Part shown: positions 1 through 5,896 of the stretch, one piece after another
Layout of the letters: each line of letters begins with the position of its first letter
Numbering within the stretch: position 1 is the first letter of the stretch
NCBI GenBank assembly: GCA_002440885.1
Contig: DJVY01000052.1
Span: 1-7,161 of the forward strand
Direction of reading: 5' to 3'
DNA length: 7,161 nt
DNA from: Bacteroidales bacterium UBA6244
GTDB lineage: Bacteria > Bacteroidota > Bacteroidia > Bacteroidales > F082
Translations under genes and position numbers: made by a program
The notes under the pieces: generated by a model
Database searches by the model: none
Told to the model about the DNA's origin: nothing
The model's input: only the letters and a program-made list of their open reading frames with translations

Positions 1-2
1 TG

Positions 3-842
3 GAGTTTCTTTCAAAAATGGAAATGCTGCGTGAAGGAAAACTCACATTTGGAGGATATTTGCTTTTTGTATCTGATTACTGTCCGATAAGCGATGTGCA
101 AATTGGCCGTTTCAAGAGTGATATTACGATTATAGACTCTCTGTCATTGAATACTGACTTATTTACCGAAGTTGATGAAATCATCGCTTTTATAAAAAAG
201 CACTTGATGGTTGAATATATCATCACCGGTGAACCTCAACGCACCGAACGATTTGATTATCCACTTGATGCTATACGAGAGATTGTAATAAATATGATAG
301 TGCATCGTGATTATAGGGACAGTAGTGGAAGCATTATAAAAATATTGGATGACCGCATCGAATTCTTTAATCCTGGAAAACTTTACGGTGGCATAACCAT
401 TGATGATTTGCTGACAGGCAATTATTCTTCAAAAACAAGGAATAAACTGATTGCAAAAGCGTTTAAGGAAGTTGGTTTAATCGAGCGATATGGTTCAGGT
501 ATTAGACGCATTATAGATATTTGCTCCAATTATGGGGTAAAACAACCTGTTTTTGAAGAAGTCTTTAATGGCTTCCGTGTGGTTTTATTTAAAGAGAAAA
601 AAGATGTCACCAAAGATGTCACCAAAGATGTCACTAAAGATGTCACTAAAGATAATAGAATTGCAAAAATCCTTGAGCTTTTCAAAGAAAATCCATCTTT
701 AACAACGGTTGAGATTGCCACAATTTTACATTTAACCAAAAGAACGGTACTTCGGGATATCGATCAATTAAAAAAAGAAAACAAACTAAAGAGAATTGGT
801 GGTCGAAAAAATGGAAAATGGATGATCGTCGAAGGCTATTAA
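3..842 (+). CDS. Schlafen AlbA_2/RecG-like ATP-binding regulator with C-terminal winged helix (5' partial)
   Basis: The frame is open to the left window edge (EFLSK precedes the Met at 18), and GKLTFGGYLLF matches the junction after an AlbA_2 domain in this family, so the N-terminal domain lies upstream and Met at 18 is internal. Next comes a GHKL/HATPase_c_4-type region: IVHRDY (297-314), an EFFNPGKL segment (about 360-383), RNKLIAKAF and GSGIRRI (492-512). A KDVT-repeat linker follows (600-653). The end (657-821) reads as a winged helix-turn-helix (TTVEIATILHLTKRTVLRDI). Proteins of this type are usually annotated as ATP-binding, RecG-like or putative transcriptional regulators; their substrates are mostly unknown. 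It is separated from the sugar genes by a 428-bp non-coding stretch and is probably not in their operon. The family call is good; a role in controlling this cluster is only a guess from position. Confidence 0.85.
   Translation, partial: EFLSKMEMLREGKLTFGGYLLFVSDYCPISDVQIGRFKSDITIIDSLSLNTDLFTEVDEIIAFIKKHLMVEYIITGEPQRTERFDYPLDAIREIVINMIVHRDYRDSSGSIIKILDDRIEFFNPGKLYGGITIDDLLTGNYSSKTRNKLIAKAFKEVGLIERYGSGIRRIIDICSNYGVKQPVFEEVFNGFRVVLFKEKKDVTKDVTKDVTKDVTKDNRIAKILELFKENPSLTTVEIATILHLTKRTVLRDIDQLKKENKLKRIGGRKNGKWMIVEGY
600..653 (+). repeat. 12-bp in-frame tandem repeat coding KDVT units
   Basis: Four 12-bp units, AAAGATGTCACY, run from 600 to 647, followed by a half unit AAAGAT. They code KDVT x4 plus KD. 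The units differ only at the wobble base (ACC, ACC, ACT, ACT), so the DNA itself is repeated, which suggests recent duplication. The unit is a multiple of three, so gain or loss changes the linker between the ATPase region and the winged helix without shifting the frame. Confidence 0.95.
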
Positions 843-854
843 TAGAAGTGAAAG

Positions 855-898
855 GTTCTGGATTCTGAGTTAAACAACCCGAACCCAGTACCCCGAAC
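855..898 (+). terminator. imperfect stem-loop 13 bp after the regulator's stop, possible terminator
   Basis: GTTCTGGATTCTGAGTT (855-871) can pair with AACCCAGTACCCCGAAC (882-898) at 13 of 17 positions, leaving a 10-nt loop. It lies just after the stop at 840-842. No clear T-tract follows, so it is not a textbook intrinsic terminator. It could equally be a degenerate member of an intergenic repeat family. Confidence 0.35.
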
Positions 899-900
899 AA

Positions 901-1116
901 ACAAAACCCATTTCAACCTACCGCTCCATTACCGTAAACGGCGAAGAAATCGAATTCTCCGGCGGCTTCACGGATCTCCATACGGTGAGCTACCAAAACA
1001 TCCTCGAAAGCAAAGGCTACGGATTGGCGGATGCCCGGCCAAGTGTGTACATCGTACATTCTATCAGGAATAAGAAACCGATTGGGAAGACCGGGGAATA
1101 TCATCCTTTTGTGTGA
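901..1116 (+). pseudogene. C-terminal remnant of a WbpB/WlbA-type (Gfo/Idh/MocA) nucleotide-sugar dehydrogenase
   Basis: One frame, open from 874 to the stop TGA at 1114-1116, reads YRSITVNGEEIEF, then SGGFTDLHTVSYQNIL, then GYGLADARPSVYIVHSIR. This resembles the extreme C-terminus of UDP-N-acetylglucosaminuronate 3-dehydrogenases of the WbpB/WlbA group in the Gfo/Idh/MocA family. Those enzymes run to a little over 300 residues; here only about the last 65 are present. The NAD-binding domain and the EKP-type catalytic motif are missing, there is no start codon in the conserved part, and a stop lies in frame at 871-873. The surviving stretch has no frameshift and is visibly richer in G+C than its surroundings, so the truncation may be fairly recent. 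It shares the strand of the polysaccharide genes, fitting an older, partly deleted sugar pathway. I recognised the family from memory of its motifs; the exact subfamily is less sure. Confidence 0.7.
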
Positions 1117-1145
1117 GATGTTTAATGTACAGATGTTTAGTGTTA
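1116..1145 (+). repeat. 15-bp direct duplication
   Basis: AGATGTTTAATGTAC (1116-1130) is followed directly by AGATGTTTAGTGTTA (1131-1145); 12 of 15 bases agree. It starts on the last base of the remnant's stop codon. Its reverse complement contains TAAACATCT, close to the TAAACATTT found in the neighbouring 16-bp array, so the two repeats may be one family in opposite orientation. Confidence 0.65.
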
Positions 1146-1163
1146 GACCTTCAATAAACAGTC

Positions 1164-1227
1164 AAACATTTGAACAACTAAACATTTGAACAACAAAACA
1201 CTTGAGCAACAAAAATTTTGAACGACT
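1164..1227 (+). repeat. four tandem 16-bp units
   Basis: The units are AAACATTTGAACAACT (1164-1179), AAACATTTGAACAACA (1180-1195), AAACACTTGAGCAACA (1196-1211) and AAAATTTTGAACGACT (1212-1227). The first two are nearly identical and divergence grows towards the 3' end. The array is non-coding and lies 44 bp before the start of the MBOAT gene. Confidence 0.85.
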
Positions 1228-1246
1228 AGCGATTACCATCCTTTTG
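1217..1246 (+). promoter_or_regulatory. weak Bacteroidota-type promoter candidate before the polysaccharide operon
   Basis: TTTG (1217-1220) and TCCTTTTG (1239-1246) are separated by 18 bases. The Bacteroidota sigma-ABfr consensus, as I know it, is TTTG, about 19-21 bases, then TAnnTTTG. The -7 box here lacks the A and the spacing is one short. The position, about 25 bp before the first gene of a tight operon, is sensible, and the last 16-bp repeat unit would supply the -33 box. AT-rich DNA makes chance matches common. Confidence 0.25.
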
Positions 1247-1270
1247 TTTAACTTTATCACACATTAGCAC

Positions 1271-2701
1271 TTGCTATTCAACTCATTCATATTTTTTATT
1301 TTTTTGGGCATTGTATTACCTTTGTTTTATGTGCTGCCCAGAAATCTCAAAAATCCTTTGCTGCTGGTTAGCAGCTACTTTTTCTATGGCTATTGGGACT
1401 GGCGGTTTACCTCACTTTTGGCCATATCTACTTTAGTTGACTTTTTTATTGGCAAGAAACTGCATCTCACCAACGATAAAAAGAAACGTAAAGCACTTCT
1501 GCTAATTTCAATGCTTGTCAACCTTGGTATACTAGGTTTCTTTAAATATTTCGGTTTCTTTGTCGAAAGTTTTGAAGCCATTTCCTCCTCCTTCGGAATC
1601 CAACTTGACTATCTGCACCTCAACATCATTCTTCCGGTTGGGATTAGTTTTTACACATTCCAAACCATGTCCTATACCATCGACATCTACCGGGAAAAAA
1701 TGGAGCCTACAAACAGCTTACTGGATTTTGCTGTATTCGTGGCTTTCTTTCCTCAATTGGTTGCTGGTCCAATCGAAAGAGCTGCCAATTTACTCCCTCA
1801 GATAAGCAAGCTGCCTAAAGTAACTAAAACCCAGATTGAAAAAGGTATTACCCTTATCATTACTGGTCTTTTTATGAAAGTTATGATTGGCGATACAACA
1901 GGGCGTATAGTTGATAGAATATTTGCAGAACCTGAAATCTACAAATCTCCCGAATTACTGGCTGCTTTGGTATTGTTTTCCATTCAAATTTATGCCGACT
2001 TTTCAGGTTATAGCAGCATTGCAAGAGGGGTTGCTAAACTGTTAGGCATTGAACTCATGAAAAATTTTGAGCAGCCTTATCTTAGCCAAAATATCACAGA
2101 GTTCTGGCGCAGATGGCATATTTCATTATCCAGTTGGTTAAAGGATTACTTATATATTTCACTTGGTGGAAATAGAAAGGGTAACAACCGCAAATACATC
2201 AACCTGATGATTACAATGTTATTGGGAGGTTTATGGCATGGTGCAAGTTGGAATTTTGTCATCTGGGGTGGCTTACATGGTGTTTACCTGGCAGTGCACA
2301 AACTAATACTCCAGGATAAAAAACCAGCTTCATCATATAGATATAACGGTTTTGTAAGCTTTACCAGATATACTTTTAATGTATCAGTGACATTCCTGTT
2401 AGTACTGTTCACATGGTTGTTCTTCAGATCAACCGATTTCGACACGACCAAATATTTCCTTAATGCATTTATACACTGGCAACCATCAGAATATTCCTTC
2501 GTTTTTTTTAGAGTAACGTCTAGTTTTTTTATTGTGATGTTACTATTTGATGCCTTTAGCTATTATACCAAACGACACACTTTTATACTTGTACTTAAAA
2601 ATAAAGCGCTAAGCTATAGTATCCTCAGTGCCATGTTTATCGTTACGCTGTTATTTATGTTTCAGTCAGAACCTTTGCCATTCGTTTACTTCCAGTTTTG
2701 A
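1271..2701 (+). CDS. MBOAT-family membrane O-acyltransferase (AlgI-like)
   Basis: A multi-pass inner-membrane enzyme that would move an acyl (usually acetyl) group across the membrane for O-acylation of an exported polysaccharide. At 476 residues it fits the AlgI/PatA/DltB-type size. Family motifs in order: LPVGISFYTFQTMSYTID, FFPQLVAGPIERA, ADFSGYSSIARG, FWRRWHISLSSWLKDYLYI with His283, and LLGGLWHGASWNF with His323, the position of the invariant MBOAT catalytic histidine. Long hydrophobic segments span the whole protein. The start is TTG: MLFNSFIFF is the usual N-terminus of this family, and an in-frame TAG lies at 1265-1267, so no ATG upstream is possible. The stop at 2699-2701 lies 2 bp before the ATG of the SGNH gene, and such pairs normally act together. 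The acyl group and the sugar target cannot be read from the sequence. Confidence 0.93.
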   Translation: MLFNSFIFFIFLGIVLPLFYVLPRNLKNPLLLVSSYFFYGYWDWRFTSLLAISTLVDFFIGKKLHLTNDKKKRKALLLISMLVNLGILGFFKYFGFFVESFEAISSSFGIQLDYLHLNIILPVGISFYTFQTMSYTIDIYREKMEPTNSLLDFAVFVAFFPQLVAGPIERAANLLPQISKLPKVTKTQIEKGITLIITGLFMKVMIGDTTGRIVDRIFAEPEIYKSPELLAALVLFSIQIYADFSGYSSIARGVAKLLGIELMKNFEQPYLSQNITEFWRRWHISLSSWLKDYLYISLGGNRKGNNRKYINLMITMLLGGLWHGASWNFVIWGGLHGVYLAVHKLILQDKKPASSYRYNGFVSFTRYTFNVSVTFLLVLFTWLFFRSTDFDTTKYFLNAFIHWQPSEYSFVFFRVTSSFFIVMLLFDAFSYYTKRHTFILVLKNKALSYSILSAMFIVTLLFMFQSEPLPFVYFQF

Positions 2702-2703
2702 TC

Positions 2704-3720
2704 ATGAAAGTAATGAAACAAATAGTTGTTTTTTTTATAGGCTTTTTCCTTACGCTAGCTATTCTAGATTGGTTTGTTCGGTTGGCTTATGTCGAAAATA
2801 CTTCTCCAACCGACTTTACAGAACAATATGGGAGATGCAGGGTAGCAAACAAAGATTTTGTTTATTTTAATGAAGGATTTGGTATCGGCCGTTTTAATGA
2901 AGGAAGATATCTCGGAAATTATTATACACCTCAAAAACCTGACAATGTAATTCGGATAGCAGCTTTAGGCGATTCTTATGTAGAAGGATTTCAGGTGTTT
3001 GAGAGGGATCACTTTCTTACTTTACTTGAGGGCAAACTGAACGAAAGCAGGCTTGATTCTTTTCAGGTACTTAATTTTGGTCGGTCAGGCTTCGATTTTG
3101 GTGATATGTACGCCTATTATGAGCGAATAGTAAAACCCTATGATTGCGATATCGTATTGTTTTTTGTTTCCAATGCTGACCTGAACATTCAACAAACAGA
3201 TCCATTAATCCCCAGAGTACAAAAAACGCAAGATGGCAAATTGATCATAACGAATGAAGAATTCCCCAAGATTTACTTAAAAAACTATTTGACGCAAAAG
3301 ATGCTTGCACATAGGTCAACGATCTTTCAAATGTTAAACAATAGCAGAAAACTGGTCATAGCCGGAGAATTAAACCATAAGCTCTTTGACAAATTTGCAT
3401 ATATGTTTAAAGAAGAAAACAGAAGTAAATCAACATCCGATATTCCTGTTGCTGACCTCAGTTTTAATATTATAGATTATCTTGTAAAGGAGAAGCCTGA
3501 TTTTTATATCATCAACAGGGACAATAGATTATTAAACAATACTTTTACTGATGCATTGCCGTCTCAGATTCATTACATCGACCTTTACTCTAACTCTAAA
3601 CTTTACAAAAGCAATAAAGACTATCATTTTTGGAAAGCAACAAAAAAAAGTGGTCATTGGATTGGCGAAGGACACAAAATAGTCAGTGAGTATCTTTTTG
3701 ATACTTTAAATCACAAATAA
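2704..3720 (+). CDS. membrane-anchored SGNH/GDSL-hydrolase-like protein, probable acyl-transfer partner of the MBOAT protein
   Basis: Residues about 5-25 form one hydrophobic segment (VVFFIGFFLTLAILDWFV), so the rest is likely held on the outer face of the inner membrane. An SGNH-type fold is suggested by block I IAALGDSYVEGF (nucleophile Ser91), a Gly in NFGRSGF (block II), Asn in FFVSNADL (block III) and SGHWIGEGH with His318 near the end (block V). As in AlgJ/AlgX or PatB, it probably takes the acyl group delivered by the neighbouring MBOAT enzyme and passes it to the glycan; that role is inferred from the pairing. The Asp normally two or three residues before the block V His is absent (KKSGH). 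I chose ATG 2704 over TTG 2698, which would overlap the preceding gene by 4 bp. At 338 residues it is a plausible full length. Confidence is high for the fold and moderate for the role. Confidence 0.82.
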   Translation: MKVMKQIVVFFIGFFLTLAILDWFVRLAYVENTSPTDFTEQYGRCRVANKDFVYFNEGFGIGRFNEGRYLGNYYTPQKPDNVIRIAALGDSYVEGFQVFERDHFLTLLEGKLNESRLDSFQVLNFGRSGFDFGDMYAYYERIVKPYDCDIVLFFVSNADLNIQQTDPLIPRVQKTQDGKLIITNEEFPKIYLKNYLTQKMLAHRSTIFQMLNNSRKLVIAGELNHKLFDKFAYMFKEENRSKSTSDIPVADLSFNIIDYLVKEKPDFYIINRDNRLLNNTFTDALPSQIHYIDLYSNSKLYKSNKDYHFWKATKKSGHWIGEGHKIVSEYLFDTLNHK

Positions 3721-3726
3721 TTATTT

Positions 3727-4758
3727 ATGTCAATATTACTAATAACTGGTGGAACCGGCTCATTTGGAAATGCAGTACTACGCCGCTTTCTTAATGATGA
3801 ATTCTTCAAAGAAATCCGCATTTTGTCACGCGACGAAAAGAAACAGGATGATATGCGCCTGTTTTACAAAAACGATAAAATCAAGTACTATATCGGCGAT
3901 ACAAGAGACAAACGATCTGTTGATACTGCCATGCGTGGAGTAGATTTTGTTTTCCAGGCTGCTGCCCTGAAACAGGTTCCTTCTTGTGAGTTTTTCCCCA
4001 TGGAAGCCGTAAAAACCAATGTGATTGGCGCCGAAAATGTACTCGATACCGCTATACAACAAGGCGTAAAAAGCGTCGTGGTTTTAAGCACCGACAAGGC
4101 AGTGTATCCTATCAACGCCATGGGCATGAGCAAAGCCCTCAGTGAGAAGCTGATGGTTGCCAAAAGTCGTGGACTCAATGGAGGAGGACAAACTTTTTCC
4201 GGCACCCGCTATGGCAATGTGATGGCTTCCAGAGGATCTGTAATTCCTTTGTTTGTTGAACAGATAAAATCAGGTAAACCTCTGAGCATTACTGATCCGG
4301 GCATGACGCGTTTCATGATGACACTAGATGATGCAGTTGAATTGGTCTGGTTTGCTTTTAACAATGCACAAAACGGGGATATGTTTGTGCAAAAAGCGCC
4401 TGCAGCAACTGTTGAAGTCTTGGCCATTGCATTAAAGGAGCTATACAATGCTAGCAATCCAATCAACATTATCGGCACCCGACATGGTGAAAAACTTTTT
4501 GAGACTTTAGTAAACAGAGAGGAAATGGCAAAGGCCATCGATATGGGTGATTACTATCGAATCCCCGCTGATAATCGTGACTTGAATTACGGTAAATATT
4601 TCACCGAAGGAGAATCCAAAGTTTCAGAAGTAGAAGATTATACCTCACACAACACCGAGCGTCTCGATGTTGAAGGCATGAAAAAACTACTCATGAAACT
4701 CCCAATCATCCGCAAAGACATCCTCAACGAAGACATCACCAACATATACGAACCTTAG
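3727..4758 (+). CDS. capE: UDP-N-acetylglucosamine 4,6-dehydratase (inverting)/5-epimerase, CapE/FnlA/WbjB type
   Basis: A cytoplasmic extended-SDR enzyme that converts UDP-GlcNAc to UDP-2-acetamido-2,6-dideoxy-L-arabino-4-hexulose, the first step to UDP-L-FucNAc. At 343 residues it is close to CapE and FnlA. Seen in the protein: nucleotide-binding TGGTGSFG near the N-terminus, LSRDEKKQ after the second strand, AAALKQVPSCEFFP, STDKAVYPINAMGMSK with Thr122-Asp123-Lys124, then GTRYGNVMASRGSVIPLF and GTRHGEKLFETL. Met132 stands where classical SDRs have the Tyr of YxxxK (MGMSK, Lys136); as I recall this is normal for the CapE branch and separates it from PseB/FlaA1 enzymes, which have Tyr. It starts 6 bp after the SGNH gene and so is probably co-transcribed with the acyltransferase pair. 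The partner CapF lies further down, with two genes in between. The PseB-like alternative is unlikely given the Met and the downstream CapF. Confidence 0.93.
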   Translation: MSILLITGGTGSFGNAVLRRFLNDEFFKEIRILSRDEKKQDDMRLFYKNDKIKYYIGDTRDKRSVDTAMRGVDFVFQAAALKQVPSCEFFPMEAVKTNVIGAENVLDTAIQQGVKSVVVLSTDKAVYPINAMGMSKALSEKLMVAKSRGLNGGGQTFSGTRYGNVMASRGSVIPLFVEQIKSGKPLSITDPGMTRFMMTLDDAVELVWFAFNNAQNGDMFVQKAPAATVEVLAIALKELYNASNPINIIGTRHGEKLFETLVNREEMAKAIDMGDYYRIPADNRDLNYGKYFTEGESKVSEVEDYTSHNTERLDVEGMKKLLMKLPIIRKDILNEDITNIYEP

Positions 4759-4776
4759 TGTATAGAACACTGATAA

Positions 4777-4845
4777 CACAGATCGAACAGATGAACACAG
4801 ATAAAAATCAGCGTAAATCAGTAACATCAGCGTCATCTGCGTTCC
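4777..4845 (+). repeat. intergenic repeat region 1 (capE to cupin gap)
   Basis: The 93-bp gap opens with CACAGATC (4777-4784). GAACACAGAT (4793-4802) can pair with ATCTGCGTTC (4835-4844), 9 of 10 bases Watson-Crick and one A/C mismatch, enclosing a 32-nt loop. Within the loop AAATCAGCGTAAATCAG (4805-4821) matches the compound repeat seen in the next two gaps, here shortened to 21 bp. No Shine-Dalgarno-like site precedes the ATG at 4852. Confidence 0.8.
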
Positions 4846-4851
4846 ATTAAT

Positions 4852-5277
4852 ATGCAACTTATCAAAGGTAACATTCATATAGATCAACGTGGAATTGTAA
4901 GATTCGTTAACGATTTTCATTTTGAAAATGTAAAACGCTTCTATACCATCACCCATCCAAACACCTCCACCATTCGTGCCTGGCAGGGCCACAAACTCGA
5001 AACAAAATACTTCTACGTCACCAAAGGCAGCTTCCTCATCAACTGGATCAAAATCGACAACTGGCAGCAGCCTTCAAAAGACCTCGAAACAAACACGCAC
5101 ACCCTAAGTGATTCTGAAAGCGAAATTCTCATCATCCCTCCCGGCCACGTCAACGGCTTCAAAGCCTTAGAACCCGACTCCACAATGATCATGTTTTCGG
5201 ACATGTTGCTGGAAGACTCGAAGAAAGATGATTACCGATTTCCTGTCAACTATTGGGATATAAAGATTTCTCGCTGA
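4852..5277 (+). CDS. RmlC/FdtA (WxcM-like) cupin, putative nucleotide-sugar epimerase or isomerase
   Basis: A 141-residue single-domain cupin, probably cytoplasmic. It follows the layout of dTDP-4-keto-6-deoxysugar 3,5-epimerases and related isomerases: RGIVRFVND at the N-terminus, STIRAWQGHKLETKYFYVTKG (RmlC has VRG-LH-Q at this place; His47 here), IDNWQQPSKDL, then IIPPGHVNGFKAL with His99. It is shorter than RmlC (about 180 residues) and lacks its usual C-terminal part, closer to the small FdtA/WxcM-like cupins. Its place between the CapE- and CapF-type genes suggests action on a 4-keto sugar intermediate. CapF already has its own cupin for the C3 epimerisation, so this protein either serves another sugar or adds a further step. 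Substrate and exact reaction are unknown. Confidence 0.75.
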   Translation: MQLIKGNIHIDQRGIVRFVNDFHFENVKRFYTITHPNTSTIRAWQGHKLETKYFYVTKGSFLINWIKIDNWQQPSKDLETNTHTLSDSESEILIIPPGHVNGFKALEPDSTMIMFSDMLLEDSKKDDYRFPVNYWDIKISR

Positions 5278-5281
5278 TCAC

Positions 5282-5407
5282 CGCAGATCAATCCGCAAAT
5301 CCACGCTAATCTGCACTAATCTGCGTAAAAATAAACCAGCGTAAATCTGCGTGAAACAAATCAGCGTAAATCCGCGAGAAACCCTTTAAACTCAAATCCA
5401 CGAGAAC
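5282..5407 (+). repeat. intergenic repeat region 2 (cupin to GxxExxY gap)
   Basis: The region begins 5 bp after the cupin stop with CGCAGATCAA (5282-5291). CGCAGAT (5282-5288) is an exact inverted repeat of ATCTGCG (5319-5325) across a 30-nt loop. Then come two 25-bp copies, 5333-5357 and 5358-5382, differing at three positions; each is a 10-mer AAAYCAGCGT joined to a 15-mer AAATCYGCGWGAAAC. A decayed third copy follows (5383-5407). The array ends 9 bp before the ATG at 5417. Confidence 0.88.
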
Positions 5408-5416
5408 TAACAAATA

Positions 5417-5800
5417 ATGACTGAAAACGATATCTCATACGCCATCCGTGGAGCCATTTTTAAGGTTCATAACAACATCGGCCCGGGACTCCTTGAATCA
5501 GCCTATGAAGCAGCCCTAGCCTATGAATTAAAAAAAGAAGGTTACACAGTTTCAACACAAGTTGGATTGCCATTTGTATATGAAACCATCCATATGGATA
5601 TGGGTTATCGTATCGATCTTCTGGTAGAAAACAAAGTAATCGTTGAAGTCAAATCAGTTGATCAATTAGCTGATGTCCATTTCAAACAACTCTTGACGTA
5701 TCTAAAACTTTCCGACAAAAGATTAGGAATACTGGTCAACTTCAATACCGATAAAATTGACCAATCCATAAAGCGAGTAGTAAACAATCTCATTGAATAA
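5417..5800 (+). CDS. GxxExxY-family protein, PD-(D/E)XK nuclease-like fold
   Basis: This 127-residue protein belongs to the GxxExxY family: the naming motif is GLLESAY (Gly24, Glu27, Tyr30) in the conserved context HNNIGPGLLESAYE. A PD-(D/E)XK-type core follows: YRIDLLV (Asp67), then VIVEVKSV (Glu77, Lys79), then a KQLLTYL helix with Gln91, all in the usual order and spacing. The fold predicts metal-dependent nuclease activity, but to my knowledge no function has been shown for the family; genomes of several phyla carry many copies. It is complete, in the same direction as its neighbours, and interrupts the path between the CapE- and CapF-type genes without any obvious link to sugar metabolism. 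Repeat arrays that begin with the same ten bases lie directly before and after it, which suggests it arrived as a unit with its repeats. Confidence 0.92.
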   Translation: MTENDISYAIRGAIFKVHNNIGPGLLESAYEAALAYELKKEGYTVSTQVGLPFVYETIHMDMGYRIDLLVENKVIVEVKSVDQLADVHFKQLLTYLKLSDKRLGILVNFNTDKIDQSIKRVVNNLIE

Positions 5801-5807
5801 CTTCTCT

Positions 5808-5888
5808 CGCAGATCAACGTAAGAAAATCAGCGCAAATCAGCGAGAAACAAATCACCGTAAATCAGCGAGAAACTATCAGCGAGAAAC
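5808..5888 (+). repeat. intergenic repeat region 3 (GxxExxY to capF gap)
   Basis: The region begins 8 bp after the GxxExxY stop with CGCAGATCAA (5808-5817), identical to the start of the array on the other side of that gene. Two 25-bp copies follow, 5825-5849 and 5850-5874, again a 10-mer joined to AAATCAGCGAGAAAC, then a 14-bp partial copy (5875-5888) ending 8 bp before the capF ATG. The ATCTGCG arm found in the previous gap is absent, so no matching long-loop hairpin forms here. Confidence 0.88.
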
Positions 5889-5896
5889 AATAAATC

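Noticed and set aside
600..653. The 12-bp array as an on/off phase-variation switch
   Set aside because: The unit is a multiple of three, so slippage cannot shift the frame.
913..1104. Minus-strand open frame opposite the wbpB-like remnant as a real small gene
   Set aside because: The plus strand reads as conserved dehydrogenase C-terminus; the minus frame shows no motif and is explained as its shadow.
2698..2703. TTG start for the SGNH gene overlapping the MBOAT stop
   Set aside because: ATG at 2704 gives a normal N-terminus directly before the hydrophobic anchor; the TTG would add only two residues.
4120..4134. Met132 in place of the SDR catalytic Tyr in the CapE-type enzyme, as a sign of inactivation
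   Set aside because: To my knowledge Met at this place is normal in the CapE/FnlA branch, and all other active-site motifs are intact.
3888..4538. Long open frames on the minus strand within the capE-type gene
   Set aside because: They lie opposite a clearly conserved enzyme, show no recognisable motifs and are shadows of its codon use. The same holds for the minus-strand frame at 6545-6997 in capF.
5333..5888. Regular 25-bp repeats that might be a CRISPR array
   Set aside because: The copies are directly adjacent with no unique spacers, they diverge between copies, and a full gene lies between the two groups.
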